Positions 1-12,080 of a DNA stretch of 64,000 bases are shown here, one piece after another; within the stretch, counting starts at the first letter, position 1, and each line of letters starts with the position of its first letter. The stretch spans positions 62,001 to 126,000 of the forward strand of contig MU859070.1 in the NCBI GenBank assembly GCA_033297205.1, given 5' to 3'. This stretch comes from Pseudoneurospora amorphoporcata. Lineage: Eukaryota > Ascomycota > Sordariomycetes > Sordariales > Sordariaceae. Below the pieces are notes generated by a model that ran no database searches, was not told where the DNA came from, and was given only the letters and a program-made list of their open reading frames with translations. The translations under genes were made by a program, and so were the position numbers.

Positions 1-778
1 CTAACCCCCCAGATGTCGCGACTCATACCCTACACTGTAGGTTAGTTCGAAACAAGGACACAGAGACCCTCACTCAACATCCAACCTTCCGCGATACACA
101 CCAAGGATTTCCGTGGAAAGCCCTATCTTGGTTGTTGTCTCGAACTGTCTACTCTTTCATTAGCGTCCAACACAGCAGAACATCCAACAGCACCATCTAC
201 GCCATCGATTCCGGTTCATACACCCACGGGATATATACCTGCCCTGTATCGCAATAAAGCAGTCAACCCTTAATATTTAATCACCACCCCCTGCCGCACG
301 TCACAAGCTGAATCGACCGAGGCCCGGGTTATACACTCAACGACTGAGCATCGGATTCGACCTGTCCTGCCAACTGCGCCGCATAGTTCGAACATTGAGC
401 ATACTATCCGAACCGCATCCTGGACAAACCCACGCCAGCTACTTTACGTACCTCTACTTTCCTAGTCGCCCGTTGCGCGCTTGTGGGAGTCAACTTGCAC
501 TCGTGAGAGGCTACCACGGCGAATTGATATATGCGACGTTGATCAGGGTCACCCAGGCACTTCGAAACTTTGGCGAGTTATCCTGCGTTAAGCTCTGACC
601 CCCTCCGCAGGTCTCTTTCACAGGTCCCGTCACCTTTCTCACGCCTCGTCCTCAATTGGCCGCCAAGTCCTGGACTCCTGTCCTCCTACCTACCTCTCTA
701 GTGTGTGTGTCTGGGTTGTAGTGCCTAAGTTCCATTCCCCTTCTCCAGGGGCGCTTTGTCGCATTACGGACCACGGGC
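1..778. other. Upstream region of the RhoGAP gene
   Basis: No protein that I recognise is encoded here. The stretch is C/T-rich and probably holds the promoter and 5' leader of the RhoGAP gene that starts at 779. The open frame at 395-598 has no family features and is most likely chance or an upstream ORF. The left edge could also carry 3' sequence of a neighbour outside the window. Confidence 0.5.
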
Positions 779-3700
779 ATGTCACAGCTTGCTCACCCGG
801 CCGATGCTGGCCCGTCAAACCAATATTATGACGGGAGAGCCTTCATCACCGCACCACCACCCAACAGTGCGTTACCAATAACACCCTCATCGCAGAGGTA
901 TGTCATCTTGTTTCCGCGTTTGGCTTTGCTTCATGTCATTTCTCGTTTTGCGCCTCCAATTTCCCCAAGTGAGTGTGGAGTTGAGATCGCTTCTTGGGAG
1001 GACCTGGGTTTGATGGTGTTGTCCGTTGGATCAGACTTCGACACTGGTTGTGCTGTCGGAACCCGTGCCGCTTGAGGACTTTGAGCATTGAAGAGATATT
1101 GGAGGACGGGACGGAAGAGAAATTCGACAGAGGCTGAAATATCGGACGGACGAGCCCAAGAGCAACTTTCGACTGCCCAGCGGCGCACAACCGACACCGG
1201 AACAAACCGCCGCCAGCCGACACCCCCCCTTCTGCTGTCTTCACTGCCGTGTTACTGGCAAATAGTTGCTGCTGCCGTGTCCAAGATACTGACCCAATCG
1301 ATCTGTCACATCAGGTTCCCACAGAAACCTGTCCCAAGCCCCCTGCAACGAAGTACCGCTGCCTCGCCCCCGACGAGTCCCGGCCCAACGCAATCCGACT
1401 TCCCACCGACGTTTCACAACCCCTTCGCAGCGGCCACGATTCCGCGGATAGTAACCACGACGGCTCCCCATCACCCCTCGCCGACGGCCTTCTTCGATAG
1501 CGAATCTTCGGGCAGAGATACTCCAGAGGAAACAAGGCCAGGGTGTGTAGACCCCGTTCCATGCATGCTGCCTTTGGGCGTTGGCGACTGAAGGCAAAAC
1601 CGAGCCCGAACACCGTGCTAACATGCGCATGTCATGTATCAGACTAGACTCGTCGTTCAGCCCAAGATCTTCGAATGATCGCAATAACTCGATTACGGGA
1701 CTGACCCAGCAGCCTCCTTCAGGCTCCTCTTCTGGCCAAACTTCTGCCATGGCAGGTCCATCGGCAGTGCGGGCTGACCTTGTCAGGAGTGCCCCGCGAA
1801 ACTCTTCCATGGATTCAGCAATATCAGCATTATCGACAAGATCAAACAATACTACAAAGGCGTCTCAAGAGAACAACGCAGGGCCCGCAGAGATCGCCGG
1901 CTTAATCAAGACCGCCGGTAGTCCAGAGGCAGTCATCCAATACTTGTTGAAGGAGAAGCAATCACAAGCCCAGCAAAACGCGCAACTATGGCGACTCGTT
2001 GACAAGCAGAGAGCTATGATCTTGGGCCTCAATAAGGACCTTGAGCGGGCCTTGAAGGAGAAAGAAAAATACAGGAAGAAGCTAAAGGAGCTCCTGAGCG
2101 ACCCAGATGGACCGTCAGTCCCGGCGGTAGCAGCTGCTAAAGCTCAAGAGATAAACAGGACCTCGTCCGGCTCCGACTTCTCGACACAGGAGCAGGTGCT
2201 GGAAGTCCCAGGCTCTCCTGGCCAAGACTTAACCAACCAAAGGCAATCATCCGTCGATATGTCTATGGCACCATATCCTGTGACTCCTCCTGCTGGCCAA
2301 CCACCTTCTCATGGCTCTCCATCCGCCATGGGTGAGATGTTGAATCCTTCTCATATGATGCCAAAGCCGAGCGAACATGCGCTGGACCATTATGATGTTG
2401 ACGCGCTGGAATGGGAACGCGAGAAGGCCAGGAGGCAAGCGGACGAGGCCGAGGAGCAAGCCACCGGGCTTCACATCAACCCGAACTTGCCGCCATCAAG
2501 AAGTTTACCAAGCGTGCCTCCCCAAATGCCGCTACCTGCGACACCTACAGAACAGTCCTCTTCCAAGCGAATTGAGCTGCCTGTACAGGGGCAGCTACCC
2601 CCGCCAACATCACCACCTTTGCGTAAACCACCGCCCGCGCCTCTTCTGCTCAAGGATAGTGCCCTACACAGCAAAAAGGCACAGCAACCCGTGGAGGCAG
2701 ACAGCGAATCCGAGTATGATGACAACCCCAAGGCCGACCAACAAAGTCTTGAAGAACGAAGAGGCCGTCGAAGAACACGAGAGGAAGACGAACGTGATCG
2801 TGAAATCATGGCCAGGAAAGAAGCCGAATTACGAAGCCTGTCAAAAAAGAGTAAGAAAAGTGCCAGTAAGGCCCCGAATGAGGACGCGCCACCGCCGCCG
2901 CCTCCGGCCGAAATGCCGTCCAACCCCCGGTTCCTCGAAGTGAAGATGAGTGCTCCTCCTCAGGAGACCGTCTCATCACTCGCCGGGGTTCTCAGTGGGA
3001 CTGTTCAGCGTGATGCGTCCTATGCCATGCCGCTTTTGAGCCCTGGTCTTCCCTCTAGCCCACGCCCGATGCCGATGGTGGGAGTTAGCTCACCACCACT
3101 GTCGCCTAGGGGCATGAACTTCATGGGAGCACCGCTGTCCCCACGACCGCCGCGAGCGCCGATTCCTCTGCCGCCTAACACACCTTTGCACGTCTCCGGC
3201 CCGCCAACGATGCCGCTACCTTCTCCTAGGCCTATACATATGGTGAAGGAAACCGACAGCATATCTTCTACCTCCAGTCCGACCAAGAGCACCTACGAGA
3301 GCCCGACCGAAAGGACTAGGATCTACAGGGGCTTCATGACCGAGGAATACCCAGACCTTTTGCTTCCACCAAACGCTCTTCCATCCATCGATATCAGGGT
3401 TGCGTCTTCTCGCATGAAGCCCTCCAGAGCCAGCTTGCTGTCCATGACACAGCTCGAAGAAGACCCGGTTTTTACCCTGGCCGTGTTTTCCAGAGCCGAC
3501 GGTGGCGAGTTATGGAGAGTGGAGAAAGACTCTGCTTCCTTGGCAAAGCTCGACAACAGGCTCAAGTGCTGTCCCACGTTCACTGCGAGAACTCCCGACA
3601 GGTCTTTGTTCAGCGGACATGCTCCCGCAAAGCTGGACGCCCGTCGGATCGCTCTCAACCAGTACCTGGATGAACTGTTGAACACTCCCCTCGATCACGG

Positions 3701-5687
3701 TACGGCTTTGGAGCTGTGCAAGTATCTGTCCACGCATACTCTGCCACCAAATGCCGACGAGACCGGATCTTCGACTGGCTACGAAAATCCAGAAGCGGTA
3801 CTGACAGGGCCTGGTGGAAGGCCTTACCGCAAGGGTTATCTCACGAAGCGCGGCAAGAACTTTGGCGGCTGGAAGGCCAGGTACTTCATCCTTGATAGCC
3901 CCCATCTCAAGTATTATGAGACGCCCGGTGGTGCCCATTTGGGTACTATCAAGCTACAGAAGGCACAGATCATGACGCAGGTCGGTAAACACGGCCATCA
4001 CGACGACTCCCCCGCCCGTGGACCTGGGGTGGAAAATCCCGACAACCAGTACCGCCATGCCTTTGTGATCAAGGAACCCAAGAAGAAGGACCCAACTAGC
4101 GTCACTACACATGTGTTGTGTGCCGAAAGCGACAGGGAACGGGATGAATGGGTGTCAGCACTGCTACGCTGGATTGACTACACCGACGATGAAAAGGAGG
4201 ACCGCTCGAAGAAAACCCAAACCCACGACAGGCATGATTCTAATACTTCCGAACGGGCTAATGGAAACCACAATAAGAAGAAGCAACAAGTCGAGACAGT
4301 GGGCAGAAGTTACGATACCACCAAGCAAGGAGACTTGCCACAAAGCGTTTCATCCAGCCAGCCTCCTGCTCAGGGACATGCCGTGCCATCTGGCTTTACA
4401 ATTTCAGCCCCTCGTGATCCCCAGGTTATTTCGAACTCGGAAGCTTGGGGCACCAAGTTAGGCATGGGTCCCTCAGCGCCACTGCCGGCACCACCCGTTG
4501 TGGAGCAAAAGGCCCCCAGACCGCGAAGAAGTATCTTTGGTTGGGGTGATAGCAAAGAGAAGGTCGGAAAGTCTATCGATGCACACCAGACGCTTTTCGG
4601 GGAAAACGGTCTAGTGGGTGCCAACGGCCACCACGGTCAGGTTAGACCTGTGTTTGGTGCGCCCTTGTCTGAAGCGGTGAGGTACAACGCACCAGTGGAC
4701 GTTAGGGTCCCGTTGCCGGCTGTTGTCTATCGCTGTATCCAATATCTGGATGCCAAGGATGCCATCCACGAGGAGGGTATCTTCCGGCTGAGCGGTTCCA
4801 ACGTTGTCATCAAGCAGCTGAAGGAACGGTTCAACAACGAGAGCGACATTGACCTGGTTAACGATGGGCAGTATCACGATATCCATGCTGTCGCGTCATT
4901 GCTCAAGGCTTATCTCCGTGAATTGCCTACGACCATACTGACACGGGATCTTCATCCCGAGTTCCAGTCCGTTACTGAAAAGCTTCCTGATCAGGCACAG
5001 AGGATCGCAGCTCTTTCGATGCTCGTGGAACGACTCCCGCAAGCCAACGGTACCCTTCTTAAGTACCTGATCGCTTTCCTGATCAAGATCATCAACCATG
5101 CCGACTCCAACAAGATGACAGTGCGCAACGTGGCCATTGTATTCTCGCCTACACTCAACATTCCGACTCCTGTTTTCGCACTTTTCCTCCAGAATTACGA
5201 AGGCATCTTTGGCATTGATCCCGGCGAATACAAGCTTCCCACGACAGATTCTGGTAGCATCCACAGCAGCACCCATGAACGTACCGGGTCACACCCTTCG
5301 GACACTCGATCGTCAACTCACAGCGGTTCGCCCTATGGACAACGGCCCACTATGAAGCCCGTTATTGAGGGCCAAGTGAGCCGCAACACACCAACGCCAC
5401 CGCTCTCCATGAGCATGCAACAGATGGCTCAGATGAACGCTGCGCGGGAGCACTCGCGAAGTACTCCCACACCTCCGCTCCAAAGACCCGCCTATGACGA
5501 TATTGCGTTATACTCTGCGCAATATGGGATGAGGCCTAGTACGGGCTTCGGAAACTCCCACGACTTCCATCCGTCTGCCGCCCCCTCTTACGAGCAATAT
5601 TCAATGAAGGACCGACGTAAGAGCAGCATGCCCAACCTTCACCCTTCGGGAACAAGAGGCTATATGAGAGACGATAATCGGTTTTAA
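779..5687 (+). CDS. PX-PH-RhoGAP GTPase-activating protein, Bem3-like
   Basis: Proposed exons are 779-897, 1315-1542 and 1643-5687, joining in frame to 1463 residues. Donors are GTATGT and GTGTGT; the second acceptor is preceded by a CTAAC branch site. Domains in order: a disordered N-terminus, a coiled coil near residues 229-268, long Pro/Ser-rich linkers, a PX domain near 697-815, a PH domain near 845-962 (starting RKGYLTKRG) and a RhoGAP domain near 1120-1306. The GAP motif GIFRLSGS supplies the likely arginine finger, R1164. The family stimulates GTP hydrolysis by Cdc42/Rho GTPases at phosphoinositide membranes and limits polarity signalling; PX-PH-RhoGAP is the arrangement of yeast Bem3. 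The C-terminal tail is Ser/Pro-rich. The main uncertainty is the first two exons: the 417-nt first intron is long for this window, and its acceptor at 1314 was chosen because it restores frame. Confidence 0.88.
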
Positions 5688-6672
5688 CTGCTTCAATCTG
5701 TATACTTGTTTTATCAGACATTTCAACGGAGAATGTCGGTGCTGAAGACCATTTGTTCTGGCCCTTTTCTTGGATATCTCTGTTAAATCCGCTTCTTGGA
5801 GAGTACAGACGTTTTGTATGGCATTTTACGTCAATATTCTTTCTTCCAATTTTTCCGCGACCAATATGAGATACCATTGCATTCCAGTGTCTTTTAGCTT
5901 CTTTCTCTTCCTCTTCTTCTTCTTCCCTTTTTACTCGGGGTCACTTAGACTAGATGGCGGCTGTTGTCAAACATTAGACCGTCATTTCCAGTTTTGGTTG
6001 CAAATCACAACCTTCAAACGTTATGTATCATATTAGCACACCATTCACACGCCAGTTGGAATATGGCCTGGTACATGCGAGGAGAAGATCTGCTTGGATA
6101 ATATGTAAAAACAGTACGGGAGTTGAGTTTTGACGAGTTCATGACAAGGATTGGCTTAAATAGGAAGCTTTTGGAGAGTTTCTGTATTCTGCCTTCAAGA
6201 TACAATCTAATACTAGTTTATTTGTTGATTCGGTACTCCTAGTATACTGGACAAGATCTATGCCAGACTGTCCCAAACCTAAGGACAAAATGTATTATAG
6301 AACGAAAGGGATCAATCAGATATGTAAATGCCTAGGAAGGCTGACCAGAGGCCTCAAGCTAACAAGCAAACTAGTATTGGATTGTAATAGCAAGATAGTG
6401 ACGTTCATACCTCTAGGAAATGGAAAGCCTTTGTGACCAGGTACCTTTTCCCGAGTTGCCATCGTGATGATGACATCTGATTTCAAGGCTACGGGCACAG
6501 ACCACGTGCTTGATCTAATGCGAGTCGCTGTCTGAAACCGCCGCTCTCACCCGGACATCCAACAGGGCCATCGGGCAGATCGGACGAAGAAGGCCCGTCA
6601 TCACCGACCTCCGGCTACCTGATAGCAACCCCGCGAGCTACCTTAGCAAGAGCAACCGCAGATTAGACCATC
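5688..6672. other. Intergenic region between RhoGAP and Zn2Cys6 genes
   Basis: This holds the 3' end of the RhoGAP transcript (T/C-rich near 5885-5935) and the upstream region of the Zn2Cys6 gene. A 186-bp terminal-inverted-repeat element lies at 6201-6386. I see no other gene. Confidence 0.6.
6201..6386. mobile_element. MITE-like TIR element, copy 1 (short)
   Basis: The left end reads TACAATCTAATACTAGTTT and the right end is its inverted copy, ending GGATTGTA at 6386; about 25 of the outer 29 bases match. Both ends lie on TA, as expected of a TA target-site duplication, although TA is also part of the terminal repeat. There is no coding capacity. The same ends occur at 10707-10985 and 61288-61564, about 90 bp longer, so this copy looks internally deleted. 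The superfamily is not determined; TA ends suggest Tc1/mariner-type mobilisation. Confidence 0.7.
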
Positions 6673-9600
6673 ATGGATATCGATCCCAAGCTTCGCGCCT
6701 CTGGCACCCACTCGGCCAATGGAGCTCCGACACCGATAAACGCGGCCGCCCAGAACGCGACGGGGGATACCAAGGGTGGCCGTGGTATCAATGCGCCGAG
6801 TCCCGGCAACCAACATCAACCACAGCTACAAGCACATCCACAATATCATCCCAACCCCCAGACCCATCTTCCATCCGGTCAACCAGACCACAGCTCCCAA
6901 CTTCGATCTGCTACTTTAAGTCAGACGAATTCTCCAGTTCAGTCTCAGTTCCAGTATCAGTCACAGTCGCAGTCGCAGTCGTCGGCGCAACCTTACAATG
7001 TCCAACCGCAGTTGCAGACACCGCACAATCGATCAGACTCGAAAGCATCCGTAGCATCGTTCCCGCCGCACTCGCCAACATTATCCGTCGATTACAGTCC
7101 CGACTCCTCTGCTGCTGCTGGTACTGCTACGGCCCATGACACGCCTCCCGATCACCCATCGCCCGGTGCTGATGGCGGAGAAAGAGCCCCCAACGGGGAA
7201 CCCAAGAAGCCTCGGGCTTGCGAAAGTTGCCGTGGTCTCAAGGTCCGATGCGAGCCAGACCCTGCAAACCCGAACGGTGACTGCAAGCGATGCGCCAAAG
7301 CGAAGCGGTCCTGCATCATCACCGAACCCTCGCGCAAGCGGCAGAAAAAGGCAGACAACCGGGTGGCGGAGCTGGAAAAGAAGATCGATGCTCTGACAGC
7401 GACGTTGCAAAATGTGCGCGGCGGCACACATCCCCTGCCTGTGGTATCTCCATCTGTCTCCTCAGCAACTACCGGGCCTGATGCACAAGCGGTGCCCAGG
7501 TATACAACGGCGACTCCTTATGATCCCAACAATGGCTATGGATCTGGAAGAGGGGCACCTATAAGTCAACCGCCTTCCGCAACAAGGGATTGGCCTGTTC
7601 CCCCAAGAGAACAACAGCCTGCGCCAGGATGTCAACAGACACCGTCACGAGCCTGGCCTGGCTACGGCGAAGTCGATCGCGATAATAACCCGTATTCAAC
7701 GCCAACCACGGCCCCTGCGGGACAAAAAAGGAAGCATACCGATGATAGGGAGCGAGCTAGTCAGGATCCGCGAGATGGTTTCTCGCTGCCACGGCCGCCA
7801 ATAAGACAGCCTGATATTGTTGACCGAAACATTATCAGCATGGTTCAGGCATCTGCATTCTTCGAACGCTATAATACGCATATGGTCGCGCATCTACCTG
7901 GTGTTGTTTTCCCCGCCGACATGACGGCAGATAAGCTCAGGAGATCACGCCCGATCCTTTTCCATGCCGTCATGGCTGCTTCTGCGGGGGAGGTGCCCTC
8001 GGTGCAGAAGATTCTGACAAACGAGTTGATGAAACGCATTGCGGAGGAGGTCATGGTGACTGGAAACAAGAGTCTCGAGCTTGTCCAGGCAATCCAGGTG
8101 GCTACCATTTGGTACTGGCCGCCCGAACGCTTTGAGGAGCTCAAGTTCTACCAGTTGCTCCACATCGCCGCTGTCATGGCCATCGATCTCGGTCTGGGAA
8201 GGAAAAGACAGCCAAGGGGCGGAATCAGGAATGGCATACCCTCCACCATACGTGACAAGATCATGTATAGGCCACCTCCTCCGGACCCTACGTCAATCGA
8301 ATCAAGACGAGCGTGGTTGACGTGTTATTTCCTGGCAACTAATACTTCCATGGCACTCCACCGACCGAATCTCATCCGATGGTCGTCTTTCATGGAAGAA
8401 AGTGTCAACATACTAGAGACCTCGCCTGAAGCAGCACCGACGGACAAGTATCTATGTCATATGATATGGACGCACAGATTAGCAGAAGAAGTTGGCATCA
8501 ATTTCTTCGATGATCATAACTCAGGATGTAGCATTACGATTCCGAGAACACAGCATCTACTGAGCTATTTCGAGCACAAGCTGGACGAGTACCAAAGGTC
8601 ACTCCCAGACGACATGCGGCAGCCGTCGCTCATGTTAAGCTTCCACGTCCTTGATCTGTACATGCACGAGATTGTGTGGCAGAACGAGAGCCCCGACGAC
8701 GGCAAAGGGGACGGCCAAACAGCCTGGCTGGACGGTAACTTGACGCCTGCTCACGTCAAAGCGTTGAGCGCAACTCTGGAGGCCATCAAGCACATCTTTG
8801 ATATCTTTCTTAGCATGGAAATCCATAGCATACGCTGTCTGCCTGCCTTCAGCTTTGTGCGCATTGCCTATGCCGTGGTTATTCTGATCAGAATCCATTT
8901 GTCTGTGATTTCGTCCAAGACCGGGCTAGGCAAGGTGATGAAGAAGGAGGACATCGAGGTTGAGAAGTGGATCGAGAAACTATTGGAGAAGTTTAAAGCT
9001 ACCATGGCGGAAGACAAGAACAGGCCGGCTGCCAAGTTTTTCTTCGTTCTCGGGATGCTTAGACAGTGGTTCCAGGCGCAGAAGCAACCTACCTGGCCCA
9101 AGGGTTCGAGTAGATCCACTGCTGAAGCTGGCCCTTCCGGAGCGGCAACATCGGGTACATTTACAAATTCATCAAGTGCGCCTTCATTTGCTAGCAACCA
9201 AACGCCACGAAAAGATAACACCGGCGACAAGGACCTCGCTACCGCCGCCTCCGGGACGTCACGACCAACTCAAACATATAAGCAACAGCAACCTCGAGCC
9301 TCCGACTTTACAACCACAGCAGACACCCCGTTACATCTCCTCTCCGAAGTCGCAACACACGAATCATCAACTGTCCCAACCTCCAGCTCCAGCTCCGGGC
9401 CTCCTCCTCCTCCTCCTCCTCCTCCTCCCGGAAAACCCACCGTCACAACACGTCCAGGTCCATCACCTAGCCAACACACCGCCCACATGCCCAACAACGC
9501 AAACATTATCCTCTCAACCCCCATCAGCGCTGCACCCAACGGTCCTGGCGCTGGGGCAGTAGATTGGAGTCTCCAGCGATCACAGCCTGCTGCCCACCAT

Positions 9601-10179
9601 TCACCATTTAATATATCAGGCGCCAGTCCCGCCACGACAGTTCCAGATATGAACCAACAGTCCCTAGGACCTCAAGATCCCCTCCCCTGGCTCAGCCAAG
9701 CCTTCATCCCCGAGTTCGAACCAGCTATCTTCGGCGATGGGTTCGAGCAAGCTATGGACTTGACGCTCGGCGGACTGGCGGGCGATGAGTTTGATGTGAT
9801 GGCGCTGGGTATGGGGTTGTGTATGGGCGTGGGCGGTGGAATAGGCATGGGCGGGGGCGCGGGTGGAGGGTTTGATGGCGGTTTGGGGGCTGCTGGGTTT
9901 GGAGATCAGGGTGTTCAGGGTGCGGGTTCTGGGTTGGGAGGGGGAGGGAGGGAGGTCTATGGTTATGGTCAGGGGTGGTACGGGGGTGATCAGCAGCAGC
10001 ACCATCACCAACAAAGTCCGCACCAGCAGCAACAGCAGCATGATAGGAGCCAAGAAGGTGGTGGTGGTGGACATGGACAGCAGGGACAGCAGCAGCAGCA
10101 GCAGCAGCACCCTGGTCATGGTGGGCATGGTGGACATCATCATGCTGGGGGGATGAATCCCAATATGGGTTATTACTGA
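6673..10179 (+). CDS. Zn2Cys6 fungal transcription factor, War1-like
   Basis: A single uninterrupted frame of 1168 residues with an ATG start. A Zn(II)2Cys6 binuclear cluster sits at residues 183-214 with cysteines 183, 186, 193, 204, 207 and 214 (spacing 2-6-10-2-6). A basic stretch (SRKRQKKAD) and a short coiled coil follow, as in GAL4-type DNA-binding proteins that dimerise. The region around residues 375-760 is helical and resembles the middle homology region of fungal-specific factors. The N-terminus is Gln/Ser/Pro-rich. The C-terminal third carries a polyproline run (CCT repeat near 9402-9428), an acidic/hydrophobic patch that could activate transcription, then Gly-, Gln- and His-rich tracts. 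It should act in the nucleus. The cluster CESCRGLKVRCEPDP recalls proteins annotated as War1-like (weak-acid response), but that link is from memory and the target genes cannot be read from sequence. Confidence 0.88.
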   Translation: MDIDPKLRASGTHSANGAPTPINAAAQNATGDTKGGRGINAPSPGNQHQPQLQAHPQYHPNPQTHLPSGQPDHSSQLRSATLSQTNSPVQSQFQYQSQSQSQSSAQPYNVQPQLQTPHNRSDSKASVASFPPHSPTLSVDYSPDSSAAAGTATAHDTPPDHPSPGADGGERAPNGEPKKPRACESCRGLKVRCEPDPANPNGDCKRCAKAKRSCIITEPSRKRQKKADNRVAELEKKIDALTATLQNVRGGTHPLPVVSPSVSSATTGPDAQAVPRYTTATPYDPNNGYGSGRGAPISQPPSATRDWPVPPREQQPAPGCQQTPSRAWPGYGEVDRDNNPYSTPTTAPAGQKRKHTDDRERASQDPRDGFSLPRPPIRQPDIVDRNIISMVQASAFFERYNTHMVAHLPGVVFPADMTADKLRRSRPILFHAVMAASAGEVPSVQKILTNELMKRIAEEVMVTGNKSLELVQAIQVATIWYWPPERFEELKFYQLLHIAAVMAIDLGLGRKRQPRGGIRNGIPSTIRDKIMYRPPPPDPTSIESRRAWLTCYFLATNTSMALHRPNLIRWSSFMEESVNILETSPEAAPTDKYLCHMIWTHRLAEEVGINFFDDHNSGCSITIPRTQHLLSYFEHKLDEYQRSLPDDMRQPSLMLSFHVLDLYMHEIVWQNESPDDGKGDGQTAWLDGNLTPAHVKALSATLEAIKHIFDIFLSMEIHSIRCLPAFSFVRIAYAVVILIRIHLSVISSKTGLGKVMKKEDIEVEKWIEKLLEKFKATMAEDKNRPAAKFFFVLGMLRQWFQAQKQPTWPKGSSRSTAEAGPSGAATSGTFTNSSSAPSFASNQTPRKDNTGDKDLATAASGTSRPTQTYKQQQPRASDFTTTADTPLHLLSEVATHESSTVPTSSSSSGPPPPPPPPPPGKPTVTTRPGPSPSQHTAHMPNNANIILSTPISAAPNGPGAGAVDWSLQRSQPAAHHSPFNISGASPATTVPDMNQQSLGPQDPLPWLSQAFIPEFEPAIFGDGFEQAMDLTLGGLAGDEFDVMALGMGLCMGVGGGIGMGGGAGGGFDGGLGAAGFGDQGVQGAGSGLGGGGREVYGYGQGWYGGDQQQHHHQQSPHQQQQQHDRSQEGGGGGHGQQGQQQQQQQHPGHGGHGGHHHAGGMNPNMGYY

Positions 10180-10706
10180 TGGGGTGGAACTCCGGCCAGG
10201 CGTAGATCATCTCAACACTGTCCTGGTGGCAGACATAGCTGGACTGTACTGGACTGGAGTGACTCCGAAAGCACTGGTTGCTCTGAAATATTAGTGCGAT
10301 TTCTCCCGATGGTCTCTGCCAGAGTTGGACCACTTGTACGGCAGGCACATTGGATATAAAAGCCACAAAGCGTGTATACGTGGCATGAGTAATGGTGAAT
10401 GGGTAATAGAAGATAACTTGTCCTTCGTCAGGGATACAACGAAAGAGGATTCATACGTACGAGGAGTTATTACTACTGTAGACACAACATAGAGGTTATA
10501 AGGCGGGACACGGACTGGCGTTCATGGGATAGAACATTATTATATTATCATATGTTACCTGAAAATGGTTGCATTTCACGTTCTTCTTTTTGCCCGCTCT
10601 ACATACGGTTCGTTACTTACCTGACTCACGCTTCATGGTGTAAGTGTCAGACTGACTAGAAACGAAGGAACCACCGCTACTTATCATACTCGCTACATAG
10701 GTAACA

Positions 10707-10985
10707 TACAGTCCAATACTGTTTTGTTCGTTAGCTCGAGACCTCGAGTCAACCTTCCTAGGAATTTTCAAATCCGATGCATGTGTTCCCATCGATGAAT
10801 GAGGTTTAGTATGTCTTTTTCTCAGCTCCTAAACATGTCATTTTCAGTCTTGTTGAAGCATTTTCGACGGGTACTTGGCCATTTCAATACGTCCCCGCAA
10901 AGTTCTGGATAGCTCGGTGTAAATATCGTCCAAGATAACAGGAGTATCAAGCTATAACAAACAAACAAATTAGTATCAGATTGTA
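10707..10985. mobile_element. MITE-like TIR element, copy 2
   Basis: This 279-bp non-coding element starts TACAGTCCAATACTG and ends CAGATTGTA, with inverted ends that continue inwards as GTTTTGTTCGTTAGC on the left and the complement of GCTATAACAAACAAACAAA on the right. The ends match the copies at 6201-6386 and 61288-61564, and its length is almost equal to that of the latter (277 bp). The interior does not obviously match the other copies by eye. No transposase is present, so it would depend on one supplied in trans. Confidence 0.68.
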
Positions 10986-11449
10986 TATGGCATTAGGGAT
11001 GGTGGCGATGGTAGGGTGCCAACCTATGTACGTATTGAGCGATCGCCATAGAGGTAGTCGTCATTTGTGAAACCCTCCTCCCCTAAGCCTCCCCCTCCTC
11101 CTCGAGTAAGTAACTGAAAGCAGCGAGAGGTACGTACCCACATACTTCTAACTGGTGCGAAGGAGCGTACCTACCGGTAAGTAAGCCACACACATTAGCT
11201 TCAAGTTCAAACACACAAGATAGATGTTGAATGATGATACGCGATACGTTGAGGTCGAACTAGACGCTACGAAGACCACAGAATAGAATACATAATGATT
11301 ATATTAATTAATAGTTTCACGACGGCTACAGGAGGGCGGATGGAACTAGCATATATATATATTTACATAGGGAGTGTTCTGCTAGACATTCTATAAGGGA
11401 GTTGCTAACATCAATGTTCCATTAGACTTTCAATGACGATTAGTTCCAG

Positions 11450-11590
11450 TTTTGTCTTTACTGCTCTCTTCACTTTTCTCTTCACTTCTCCTTTTACTTT
11501 CCCCTTCGTTTCAGTCTCTCTCTTCACTTTCTCCTCACCCTCTCCTTACTTTTCTCTTCACTTCTCTTTTTACTTCTCCCAACACCTCTG
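11450..11590. repeat. Pyrimidine-rich low-complexity tract
   Basis: The + strand is almost entirely C and T, built from irregular repeats of CTTCACTTTTCTCTTCACTT-like units. The overlapping Phe/Ser/Leu-rich frames are a result of this composition and are not considered genes. Confidence 0.75.
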
Positions 11591-12080
11591 CCTTCACCGT
11601 CACTTCAATTCGCGGTCTGAATTTTCAAAGTTTCTCGTCGGCTAGCTGGTTGTTTCTGGTCCTATCTATTGTTGTTCATGACAGGACAGAAATGAATGAC
11701 AGAGAGAACCCCAAGACAGACAACTAAACGCAAACTTCATAGGTGGAGACTATAACGGTTTCGGTATCGATTTCGGCCCGAAACGCGCAAGGTTGTCTTC
11801 ATATACCGGCCGAAGTCTTTTTTCTTGTTCGGGCCGCGTGGATATCGACGGATTTTCCTCTGTGCGTTATGTACCGAGACTGTTCTTTCCCGTCGTCTCG
11901 CTACAAAATACTTTATTGGCAAAGCTAGGCACGGGCCCAAACGGCGGTTCAGTCACTCCGTTTGAGGATACAACTGAAACAAACCTAGAAGATAACGGAA
12001 TGACCGGAGAAGCGGTTGCCCGACGTTGGTCACTGGGAAGGGGGAGGAGAGGAGATGCAGGAGAAATGTGTACTTGGTAC

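Noticed and set aside
2471..2923. Minus-strand Gly/Ser-rich frame inside the RhoGAP gene
   Set aside because: It is the complement of the Pro-rich linker of the RhoGAP protein and has no family content of its own.
9664..10366. Minus-strand His/Pro- and Leu-rich frames at the end of the Zn2Cys6 gene
   Set aside because: They mirror the Gly/Gln/His low-complexity tail, and the sense frame is uninterrupted with a clear domain upstream.
11433..11727. Phe/Ser-rich plus-strand frames that look like membrane proteins
   Set aside because: They are produced by the CT-rich tract; the hydrophobicity comes from TTT/CTT/TCT codons.
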